A stretch of DNA of 5,129 bases from NCBI GenBank assembly GCA_009840695.1, contig VXNG01000058.1, forward strand, positions 1-5,129, given 5' to 3'. The notes beneath the pieces are model-generated. The model made no database searches. It was not told the origin of the DNA and worked only from the letters and a program-made list of their open reading frames with translations. The position numbers and the translations under genes are program-made. The stretch comes from Acidimicrobiaceae bacterium (GTDB taxonomy: Bacteria; Actinomycetota; Acidimicrobiia; Acidimicrobiales; Aldehydirespiratoraceae). This document shows, piece by piece, positions 1 to 5,129 of the stretch. Position 1 is the first letter of the stretch. Every line of letters starts with the position of its first letter.

Positions 1-1
1 C

Positions 2-241
2 TCGGTGCTGAGCTGCCTGTCGCAGTCGCCCCCCGAGCTGGCCCAGGACCTGATCGCCCGGGGCGTCTACCTCGTCGGCGGGGGAGGGCTGCTCAGGGGG
101 ATGGACATCCGCCTGTCCCGGGAGATGTCGCTGCGGGTGCGGCGGGTCGACGCCCCGCTGGAGACGGTGGTGCGGGGCGCGGGCCGATGCTTGGAGCAGC
201 TCGGGATGGACTTCTCGATCTTCAGCGACGAATACGAGTAG
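2..241 (+). CDS. mreB: MreB-type rod-shape actin homologue, C-terminal fragment
   Basis: This is the last 79 codons of a gene that begins before the window; it ends at TAG 239-241. MreB is the bacterial actin that assembles on the inner membrane and guides lateral cell-wall synthesis. The fragment contains the signature of the actin-fold nucleotide site near the C-terminus, LVGGGGLLRGMD, preceded by SPPELAQDLIARGVYL. Both match the usual MreB pattern (PPELA-D---RG---TGGGALLRG-D). The following stretch, RRVDAPLETVVRGAGRCLE, matches the MreB region with the conserved -PL--V--G-G--LE pattern. The short tail FSIFSDEYE is not distinctive. The gene is followed 14 bp later by the end of a convergent minus-strand gene, so no mreC lies directly downstream as it would in a classical mreBCD operon. 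A MreB paralogue (Mbl-like) is possible, and the fragment cannot separate these. Family assignment is strong. Confidence 0.88.
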   Translation, partial: SVLSCLSQSPPELAQDLIARGVYLVGGGGLLRGMDIRLSREMSLRVRRVDAPLETVVRGAGRCLEQLGMDFSIFSDEYE

Positions 242-255
242 CCCGCCGACGACCG

Positions 256-885
256 TCAGAGACTACGCAGCTCCGTCGCCGCGGTCCGGACCTGCCTGTC
301 GCGGTCGGTGGTCGCCCTCAGGAGCGCGGCGTCGACTTCGGGCCCGTCGAACGGGGCGAGCGCGATCACCGCCCGGCGGCGGACCTCGGGCTTGTCGTCC
401 AGCCCGGCCAGGATCGCGGGCACCCCGGCGGGATGGGAGATCGCGCCGAGAGCCGCGATGGCCGACTCGCGGCACAGCGGATCGTCATGGGACCGGGCCA
501 CCCTCCCCAGCGCGTCGACCACTTCGGCCGTCTCGGACTCGCCGCCGCCGGTGTGGCCTGCTGAGATCTTCTCGCCGCAGGTCCAGGCGGCGGCTTCCAC
601 CACCCGGCGATCATCGTCGGTGAGCCGGTCCGCAGCCGCGGCGGCACTGATGCCGTCGCGGCCGGCGGCCAGCTCGAGCCCGGTCAACCGAACGTCAGGC
701 GCGGGATCGGCCAGGGCGGCCTCGACTTCGCGGTCGGCCAGGTCCCCGGCCCTCTCCAGTGCCCGCAGCGAGCTGGAGCGCACCATCGGATCGCTGTCGT
801 GGAGATACAACCGGGCCCCGGCGGCATCGCCCGCATGCCCGGCTGCGGCCGCCTCCCGGCGCCGCCCGATGGCCCCCTCCGCCAT
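256..885 (-). CDS. HEAT-repeat protein
   Basis: A 209-residue, probably cytoplasmic protein made almost entirely of helical HEAT-type repeats, which form curved solenoids for protein or nucleic-acid binding. About six repeats can be seen by eye, at residues 24-49, 53-75, 82-105, 120-150, 154-180 and 184-207. They carry the typical D--P-VR--A---L pattern, for example DSDPMVRSSSLRALERAG, DPAPDVRLTGLELA and DKPEVRRRAVIALAPF. There is no signal peptide, membrane segment or catalytic motif. I chose ATG at 885-883, just before the first repeat; a GTG at 924-922 would add 13 residues and start 5 bases after the upstream gene's stop, so it is also possible. Neither start has a strong ribosome binding site, although GGCAGG lies about 9 bases before the ATG. 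It follows the small membrane-protein gene on the same strand and is probably co-transcribed with it. The partner or ligand is unknown. Confidence 0.8.
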   Translation of the reverse strand: MAEGAIGRRREAAAAGHAGDAAGARLYLHDSDPMVRSSSLRALERAGDLADREVEAALADPAPDVRLTGLELAAGRDGISAAAAADRLTDDDRRVVEAAAWTCGEKISAGHTGGGESETAEVVDALGRVARSHDDPLCRESAIAALGAISHPAGVPAILAGLDDKPEVRRRAVIALAPFDGPEVDAALLRATTDRDRQVRTAATELRSL

Positions 886-929
886 CCGGTGCTGCCTGCC
901 CGCCGCGGGTTTTCCGGCGTCCACCTGTC

Positions 930-1307
930 TCAGGCGATGAACTGCTCGAGCAGGAAGCCGGCCACCACGACCCCCAGGCCCACCAACGCCGCCAGCACGA
1001 AGCCGATGACCACCACCATCGCCGCCAGCACCAGCAGCGCGAAGATCCGCTGCCACCATTGCGGGTAGGCCTTCGGGCCCACCACCGGGTGGGGCACTGC
1101 CCGCCGGGCCAGGCCCAGGACGCGCAGCACGTCGATGAGCCGGACGCGGCGCCACCGGCGGGCTGTCCACGCTGATCGAAGGGTCGACCGAGCCGACCGG
1201 CCCAACGCCCGAGCCGAGCGGCGGGTCGAGCGGGCGATCCGGGCCCACCGGTCGTGTCCGTCCCGTGCTGTGGAGGGCGCTTCGCCGGTGGTCGGTGCTG
1301 TCGCCAT
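930..1307 (-). CDS. small arginine-rich single-span membrane protein, unknown function
   Basis: This 125-residue protein matches no family I recognise. Residues 1-19 are a Thr/Ala/Pro-rich leader. Residues 20-70 carry about 17 arginines and no lysine, with a loose RSAR-type periodicity (RSTRRSARALGRSARSTLRS). Residues 88-118 form one long hydrophobic stretch rich in Leu/Val/Ala/Gly, and the protein ends with LLEQFIA. By the positive-inside rule the Arg-rich part should be cytoplasmic, giving a tail-anchored topology; the hydrophobic stretch is long enough that a tight hairpin cannot be excluded. The start is ATG 1307-1305, because AAGG (on the minus strand, 1318-1315) sits 7 bases upstream; an in-frame upstream ATG at 1379 would overlap the divergent protease gene and looks less likely. 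It is the first gene of a probable two-gene unit with the HEAT-repeat gene, and is divergent from the protease gene across 31 bp. Confidence 0.68.
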   Translation of the reverse strand: MATAPTTGEAPSTARDGHDRWARIARSTRRSARALGRSARSTLRSAWTARRWRRVRLIDVLRVLGLARRAVPHPVVGPKAYPQWWQRIFALLVLAAMVVVIGFVLAALVGLGVVVAGFLLEQFIA

Positions 1308-1313
1308 GGCGGT

Positions 1314-1318
1314 ACCTT
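1314..1318 (-). promoter_or_regulatory. ribosome binding site of the Arg-rich membrane protein
   Basis: Read on the minus strand, AAGGT precedes the ATG at 1307 with 7 bases between AAGG and the start codon. It is a modest Shine-Dalgarno match, but it is what decides this start over the in-frame upstream ATG at 1379. Confidence 0.5.
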
Positions 1319-1332
1319 GGTGTCCGGACGCC
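1319..1332. promoter_or_regulatory. imperfect palindrome in the divergent gap, candidate operator
   Basis: GGTGTCCGGACGCC is a 14-bp inverted repeat with one mismatched pair; its central 8 bases GTCCGGAC are a perfect palindrome. It lies almost at the centre of the 31-bp gap between the start codons of two divergent genes (1307 and 1339). A dyad at this place could bind a regulator of both directions. In DNA this rich in G and C such palindromes also arise by chance, and I see no convincing -10/-35 pair beside it, so the call is tentative. Confidence 0.25.
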
Positions 1333-1338
1333 GCGTGA

Positions 1339-2592
1339 ATGAACGGCGCTCGAGTGAAGACGACTGGACGGTCCGCCACGCTAGCTTCCCCCCCGCCGAC
1401 TTCCCCGGTGCCCGGCTCCCGTCCGCCGGGTCCGCTCCCTCCGGCTTACCCGATGCCGGAGCCCCTCCCGCCGGGTGGGCTCCTGCCCCCGCCGGGCCCG
1501 CCTCGCCGTCGCCGGTTCGGGCGCGGGCTCGGGTTGACCCTCGTGGGCATCGTGGCCGTCGTGGGGGCGGTCGCGGCCGGGTTGTACTTCGTCCCGGCCC
1601 AGTGGGTCGGCCGACTCCTGCCGGGCGACTCCCTGGTGGACGACGACGCGGTGGCCTTCCTGCCCGGCACCGCCATCGCCACATCCGGCCGGGTCGAAGC
1701 CGACGGCATAGACGTGTTCGATCCCGACGGTGAGATCCTGCTTCTCACCGTCGCCATCGACAGCGACTTGACCGTGCTCGACTGGGTCAGGTCCTCGATG
1801 GACGACACGATCGAGTTGCGCAGCCGGGAGTCGGTCTTCGGCGACCGGTCGGACTCCGAGCAGCGCTCGCACAACCGTCACCTGATGGACAGCTCCAAGG
1901 ACGCGGCCACGATCGTGGCCCTTGAGCATCTCGGTGTCCACGCGGCTGACTTCACCGGCGTCCTGTTCTTGGAGACGGTGTCGGGCGGCCCGGCCGATGG
2001 CCTGCTGGAGGTCACCGACGTGATCCTGGCCATCGACGGAGAGCCCGTCACCACCGTCGCGTCGCTGCGAGCAGTGCTGGCAGACTTGGAGCCGGACCAA
2101 ACGGCCGTGATCACGGTGGAGAACTCAGAGACCGGCGAGCGGCGCGACGTGGAACTGATGCTTGGCACCCATCCTGACCACGGTGGCCCGTTCATCGGGC
2201 TGAGCGGGATCACCGAGCGCGGCGAGCGGTCCCCGCTCCCGTTCGAGGTCGAAATCGCCTCGGGCGCGGTGGGGGGACCGTCGGCCGGTCTGGCCTTCAC
2301 GCTGGTCATGCTCGACGTGCTGACCCCGGGCGAGCTCACCGGGGGCAAGCGGGTCGCCGTCACCGGCTCCATACGCCTGGACGGATCGGTGGGCGATGTC
2401 GGAGGCGTCGCCCAGAAGGCGGTGACGGCCCGCAATGCGGGTGCCCAGATGATCATCGTGCCCGAGGCGTCGGTGGACGAGGCCCTGTCGGGTGCCGGTG
2501 ACGTCCCGGTGGTTGGCGTGGCGACGCTGGATGACGCGCTGCAGGCGCTGGTGGGCGCAGGAGGCGAGCCCGTTGCTCGCCTGCTCGGCTGA
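1339..2592 (+). CDS. membrane-anchored PDZ/Lon-like serine protease (YlbL type)
   Basis: A 417-residue protein with the domain order of the YlbL-type Lon-like proteases. Residues 1-60 are a proline-rich cytoplasmic tail ending in PPRRRRFGRG. Residues 63-86 are a membrane anchor (LGLTLVGIVAVVGAVAAGLYFV). Residues 100-200 are an extracytoplasmic region of no clear fold, and residues 203-278 are a PDZ domain (GVLFLETVSGGPADG, DVILAIDGEPV) that binds peptide ends. Residues 295-405 are a Lon (S16) proteolytic domain. The catalytic Ser315 sits in VGGPSAGLAF and Lys360 in VGGVAQKAV, 45 residues apart, close to the spacing of the Lon Ser-Lys dyad. LTGGKRVAVTGSI and GAQMIIVPEAS are also family-typical. 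There is no AAA+ domain, so it should act on exposed or presented substrates outside the membrane. The start is uncertain: ATG 1339 has only a weak GGACG 9 bases upstream, and ATG 1453 would leave 22 residues before the anchor. It is the first gene of the + strand group. Confidence 0.9.
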   Translation: MNGARVKTTGRSATLASPPPTSPVPGSRPPGPLPPAYPMPEPLPPGGLLPPPGPPRRRRFGRGLGLTLVGIVAVVGAVAAGLYFVPAQWVGRLLPGDSLVDDDAVAFLPGTAIATSGRVEADGIDVFDPDGEILLLTVAIDSDLTVLDWVRSSMDDTIELRSRESVFGDRSDSEQRSHNRHLMDSSKDAATIVALEHLGVHAADFTGVLFLETVSGGPADGLLEVTDVILAIDGEPVTTVASLRAVLADLEPDQTAVITVENSETGERRDVELMLGTHPDHGGPFIGLSGITERGERSPLPFEVEIASGAVGGPSAGLAFTLVMLDVLTPGELTGGKRVAVTGSIRLDGSVGDVGGVAQKAVTARNAGAQMIIVPEASVDEALSGAGDVPVVGVATLDDALQALVGAGGEPVARLLG

Positions 2593-2622
2593 CTATCTTG
2601 CTCGCCTGCTGGGCTGACTATC
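2573..2622 (+). repeat. 25-bp tandem duplication across the protease stop codon
   Basis: Two adjacent 25-base copies, 2573-2597 and 2598-2622, differ at one base (C2586 against G2611). The first copy encodes the protease's last residues and includes its TGA at 2590-2592. The second copy lies wholly after the stop and is noncoding. Because the unit is not a multiple of three but starts beyond the stop's copy, the protease product is unchanged. Each copy begins with TTGCTC and ends with CTATC. Confidence 0.9.
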
Positions 2623-2624
2623 GT
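2598..2624 (+). promoter_or_regulatory. weak promoter-like hexamers in the second repeat copy
   Basis: TTGCTC (2598-2603) and TATCGT (2619-2624) resemble -35 and -10 boxes and are separated by 15 bases, which is shorter than the 16-18 usual for the main sigma factor. The first copy has the same arrangement (TTGCTC 2573-2578, TATCTT 2594-2599). If active it would start transcription near 2631 and drive the DivIVA-domain and UPF0182 genes. The match is weak and the reading speculative. Confidence 0.2.
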
Positions 2625-2639
2625 TGTGGACTGACCGCA

Positions 2640-2671
2640 ACTAGCGCGCCAGCAGGAACGAGCGCGCTGGT
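2640..2671 (+). other. strong 10-bp hairpin upstream of the DivIVA-domain gene
   Basis: Bases 2640-2649 (ACTAGCGCGC) pair with 2662-2671 (GCGCGCTGGT) through ten base pairs including one G-U, closing a 12-base loop (2650-2661). There is no T-run after it, so it is not a classic intrinsic terminator. It ends 6 bases before the ribosome binding site of the next gene. It may be a 5' leader structure, an RNA-processing or stabilising element, or a weak attenuator of read-through from the protease gene. Confidence 0.5.
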
Positions 2672-2677
2672 GGCCTC

Positions 2678-2684
2678 GGAGGAG
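2678..2684 (+). promoter_or_regulatory. ribosome binding site of the DivIVA-domain gene
   Basis: GGAGGAG precedes ATG 2687. The core GGAGG (2678-2682) is separated from the start by four bases, slightly tight but the best Shine-Dalgarno match in the window. It fixes the start of the DivIVA-domain gene. Confidence 0.75.
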
Positions 2685-2686
2685 CC

Positions 2687-4391
2687 ATGGAGAACGGCGG
2701 GGGATCGGATCCCGGAGTCGGGTTGGAGCCCGGAGCGGTGGAGGAGGCCGACTTTGCCACCGTGCGCCGGGGTTACGAACCCGAGCCCGTCCGCGCCCGG
2801 CTGCGCGAGGCGGCCGCGGAGATCCGCCGGCTGAACACACTGGTCGGCTCGCTGTCGCACCGGATCGCGGAGTTGGAGGACACCCCTGCGGAGGTGCTCG
2901 AGTCGCGCCGGGTGGCCGAGGCGCTGGGCGACGAGGCGACCCGTATCCTTCAGTCGGCCAGCGACGCCGCCCAGGAGAGGATCGAGCGCGCCGAGACCGA
3001 GCACGCCCGCATCGTCGGCGAGGCCCAGGCGACCGCGGCGGCCGCCATCGAGGACGGCCGCGAGCAGGGCCGGAACATCCTGCAGGAGGCTCGGAACATC
3101 CGGGAGAGGATCCTGGCCGACCTGGCCGGCAAGCGCCGCGAGTACCAGATCGAGGTGGAGCAGCTCCGGGAGATGCACGACCGCCTCACCGAAGCGCTCG
3201 GCATATTCCGCCAGGGACTGGACGGCTGGATCGAGGAGCTGGTCCAGGCCGGACCCCGGGCTGCCGCCGCGGCCGAGCGGGCCGGGCTGCGTGCCGCGGC
3301 CCGGCCGGAGTCCACCGTCGCCCAGATCGAGGCCGAGATCGCAACGGCTCGGCTGGCGGGAACGCCCCTCGATGGCGGGCCCGCGGAGGAGGCGCCTGCC
3401 GGCCTGGCGGGAACGCACCTCGATGGTGAGCCCGCTACCGAGGCATCCGCCGGAGACGAGACTCCAGCTCCCGCCGACACCTCCACCGGCGCCGGGGAGC
3501 CGGACAGTCCCGAAGATGGCGACGAACCCGAAGCCGGGGACGAGTCCGTCGAGATCGCCGGCTTGACCCTCGAGGCGTCGCCGAAGCCGCCCGGTGCCCC
3601 CGCACGTCTCTACGACGTCGAGGCCGAGGCCGACGTCGCCTTCGACGCCGGAGCCGGCCTGCACCATGAGCAAGCACCAGACGCCGGTGCTGACCCATCC
3701 GGCACCGTGTCCAGCGAGGCCGGGCCCGATACCGGTGCCCCCCCGGCATCGGATGCAGAGGCCATCTTCGCCCGGCTGCGCTCCATCACGGCCCAGCCCG
3801 TGACCGCGTCGCCGGAGCCGACCTCAACCGAACCGGGCGCAACTGATGACGCGGTGCTCCCGGTGCCGGGCGGAGTCGCCGGCGAGCCGGCCGGGTTCGC
3901 CGACGAGTTCGACGAGGAGTTCGCCGTCGAGCACACCGCTGCCGTCGAGCCGTCCGATCCCGACGATCTCGTAGGCGCGGCCCGGGCCGTGGCGGTGGGG
4001 GGGGATTGCCCGCAGGCTCAAGCGGCTGGTCGTGGACGAGCAGGGCGATCTGCTCGACGGCATTCGCCGCAACGGGATCCGAGCCGTGCGCTCCACCATC
4101 GCCGGCGACACCAAGGCCTACACCCGCGCCGTGCGCGTGCCCATGCAGGACTTCGCGTCCGACATCGACGTGAGCATCGACGACATAGATCTCACCGCGG
4201 CCGGCGCGGCCATCGTGTCCGTTCTGGTCGAGCCGGTCCGGACCCGCCTCAGCGATTTGATAGAGGAGACCGACGACGCCGACGAGCTGAGCAGCGTCGT
4301 GCGTTCGATCTACCGGGAGTCCCGATCGCGCCGGGCTGACTCCGCGGCCGAAGCTGCCTTCACCGCTGGCTGGCCCGAGCCGATATCGTGA
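2687..4391 (+). CDS. DivIVA-domain coiled-coil protein, interrupted by a one-base frameshift
   Basis: Corrected for one extra G at 3997-4004, this encodes 567 residues. Residues 21-65 hold the DivIVA-type N-terminal domain (ADFATVRRGYEPEPV, followed by a helix with RLREAAAEIRRLN), the part that in DivIVA/Wag31 proteins targets curved membrane at poles and septa. Residues 66-187 form a long coiled coil rich in Ala, Glu and Arg. Residues 205-430 are an acidic Pro/Ala/Glu/Asp-rich linker, probably disordered, with a 17-residue tandem repeat. Residues 430-567 form a C-terminal domain (ARRLKRLVVDEQGDLLDG, then SVVRSIYRESRSRRAD) of unknown fold. As written the frame leaves this domain after residue 439, becomes Arg/His-rich and stops at 4339. 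The C-terminal domain continues in the next frame to TGA 4389-4391. No ribosome binding site supports it as a separate gene from GTG 4032. It is likely a scaffold in cell growth or division. It lies between the protease gene and UPF0182, 6 bp from the latter. Confidence 0.82.
3353..3454 (+). repeat. 51-bp tandem repeat encoding a 17-residue repeat
   Basis: Two in-frame units, 3353-3403 and 3404-3454, encode residues 223-239 and 240-256 of the DivIVA-domain protein. They start LAGTPLDG and LAGTHLDG respectively and agree at 13 of 17 positions. They sit at the start of the disordered linker, so unit number probably alters only linker length. Confidence 0.85.
3997..4004 (+). other. G8 homopolymer at the frameshift point
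   Basis: A run of eight G follows T3996 and is followed by ATTGCC. With seven G the reading becomes AVAVGGIARRLKRL and continues cleanly into the C-terminal domain. With eight it becomes AVAVGGDCPQAQ and loses the domain. This is the longest single-base run in the window and a typical place for polymerase slippage or for sequencing indels. Confidence 0.85.
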
Positions 4392-4397
4392 CCGTCG

Positions 4398-5129
4398 GTG
4401 CGCACCGTCTCTCCCTCCTCCTCCGGCGGCCGGCCCCGCTTCGGCACTAGAAGAACTCGATTCATAGCGGTTCTGATAGCCGGCGGCCTGCTGGTCCTGC
4501 TGCTGTCGCTACGCGGCATCGCCCGCTTCTACACCGACTACCTGTGGTTCGACTCGCTGGGCCGCACCGACGTGTGGGGCCGCGTGCTGCTGGCCAAGAT
4601 CGCGCTGTTCGTGATCTTCGTGGCCATCTTCTTCATCCTGATCTGGATCAACCTGCTGATAGTCGAGCGCCTGAAGCCCGCCGTCCGCCCGCCAGGCCCC
4701 GAAGAGGAGATGCTCAGCCGCTTCCACGACATCCTGTCGGGCCGCACCCGGCTGGTCCGCCTGGTGGTCTCGGTGGTGTTCTCGCTGCTGGCCGCGTCCG
4801 GGGTCTCGAACCAGTGGGAGGAGTGGCTGCTCTTCGTCAACCGCAAGGACTTCGGCACCGTCGATCCGCTGTTCAACACCGACATCGGGTTCTACGTGTT
4901 CCGGCTCCCGTTCCTGACGTTCCTCGTGAACTGGGCCTTCGCCGCCTTCATGATCATCCTCGTAGTGGTCGGCATAGCCCACTACATCAACGGCGGCATC
5001 CGGGGCCAGGTCCCCCGGGGCGCGCCGAGGGTGCTGCCATCGGTGAAGGTGCACCTGTCGGCGATACTGGCCGTGCTGGCCCTGGTGAAGGCGGCCGACT
5101 ACTGGCTGTCGCGCTACGAGCTCACCGTG
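4398..5129 (+). CDS. UPF0182 family multi-pass membrane protein, N-terminal part
   Basis: The first 244 codons of a gene that runs past the window; the family is usually about 900-1000 residues, so roughly a quarter is present. Hydrophobic segments lie near residues 22-38, 64-90, 119-136, 171-196 and 214-234. Family-typical stretches are ARFYTDYLWFDSLG after the first segment, FGTVDPLFNTDIGFYVFRLPF between segments 3 and 4, HYINGGIRG after segment 4, and KAADYWLSRYEL near the edge. The function of UPF0182 proteins is not established; they are large membrane proteins with a big extracytoplasmic part. The start is GTG 4398, the only plausible in-frame start between the upstream stop (4389-4391) and the first membrane segment. 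No Shine-Dalgarno is evident, so translation is probably coupled to the DivIVA-domain gene, whose TGA is six bases away and in the same frame. Residues 1-21 are basic and Ser/Pro-rich, consistent with a cytoplasmic N-terminus. Confidence 0.92.
   Translation, partial: MRTVSPSSSGGRPRFGTRRTRFIAVLIAGGLLVLLLSLRGIARFYTDYLWFDSLGRTDVWGRVLLAKIALFVIFVAIFFILIWINLLIVERLKPAVRPPGPEEEMLSRFHDILSGRTRLVRLVVSVVFSLLAASGVSNQWEEWLLFVNRKDFGTVDPLFNTDIGFYVFRLPFLTFLVNWAFAAFMIILVVVGIAHYINGGIRGQVPRGAPRVLPSVKVHLSAILAVLALVKAADYWLSRYELTV

Noticed and set aside
242..255. Terminator between the convergent genes
   Set aside because: The gap is only 14 bases and has no stem-loop or T-run that I can see.
942..953. Perfect 12-bp palindrome CTGCTCGAGCAG
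   Set aside because: It lies inside the codons for LLEQ of the small membrane protein and uses the preferred GC-rich codons, so chance is the simplest explanation.
886..1248. Extension of the HEAT-repeat frame upstream to 1248 (330 residues in all)
   Set aside because: The added part is Gly/Pro/Arg-rich with no HEAT pattern and overlaps the better-supported small membrane-protein gene in another frame.
1381..2840. Long minus-strand open frames opposite the protease gene
   Set aside because: They lie opposite a gene with clear catalytic motifs and have the composition of reverse-frame shadows in GC-rich DNA.
2618..3673. Long minus-strand open frame of 351 residues
   Set aside because: Gly/Leu/Arg-rich low-complexity shadow opposite the well-supported DivIVA-domain gene.
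4005..4339. Native C-terminus of the DivIVA-domain protein in its original frame
   Set aside because: The translation is an Arg/His/Gly-rich string typical of a shadow frame, while the neighbouring frame is protein-like with a normal acidic/basic balance.
4032..4391. Separate small gene starting at GTG 4032
   Set aside because: No ribosome binding site, and the same frame reads back smoothly to the G8 run, where it joins the DivIVA-domain protein after removal of one G.
4509..5054. Minus-strand open frame of 181 residues
   Set aside because: His/Asp/Gln-rich antisense shadow of the UPF0182 gene, whose family motifs are clear.

Overview
The window comes from a very GC-rich bacterium, most likely an actinobacterium. 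The neighbourhood combines MreB, a DivIVA-domain protein, a membrane-anchored PDZ/Lon-type protease of the YlbL kind and a UPF0182 membrane protein. Having MreB together with the last three would fit a deep-branching class such as Acidimicrobiia, but that placement is inference from gene content and base composition, not a database result. No RNA genes, insertion sequences, phage genes or CRISPR arrays were found, and the window reads as chromosomal core or semi-core DNA.

Layout from left to right: (1) the last 79 codons of an mreB-type gene on the + strand, ending at 241; (2) two minus-strand genes that converge on it with a 14-bp gap, a small Arg-rich single-membrane-segment protein (930-1307) followed by a HEAT-repeat protein (256-885 or 256-924); (3) a 31-bp divergent gap holding an imperfect palindrome; (4) a + strand group consisting of a PDZ/Lon-like serine protease (1339-2592), a DivIVA-domain coiled-coil protein (2687-4391) and the first 244 codons of a UPF0182 protein (4398 to the window edge). 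Coding density is very high, and the only gap of any size (2593-2686) holds a 25-bp tandem duplication, a strong hairpin and a good ribosome binding site.

The most notable observation is that the DivIVA-domain gene is interrupted by one extra G in a run of eight (3997-4004). Removing one G joins the upstream frame to a well-formed 128-residue C-terminal domain. As written, the frame instead runs into an Arg/His-rich shadow translation that stops at 4339. This is either a sequencing or assembly indel, a real mutation, or a slippery tract that switches the C-terminal domain on and off.

Functionally, the + strand group suggests an envelope module: a membrane-anchored protease, a pole- or septum-targeted scaffold with a long acidic linker, and a large multi-pass membrane protein of unknown function, beside the cell-shape cytoskeleton gene mreB. 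The protease-UPF0182 pairing is, from memory, also found in mycobacteria; the DivIVA-domain gene between them is the less usual part. I see no clearly new defence or mobile system here.
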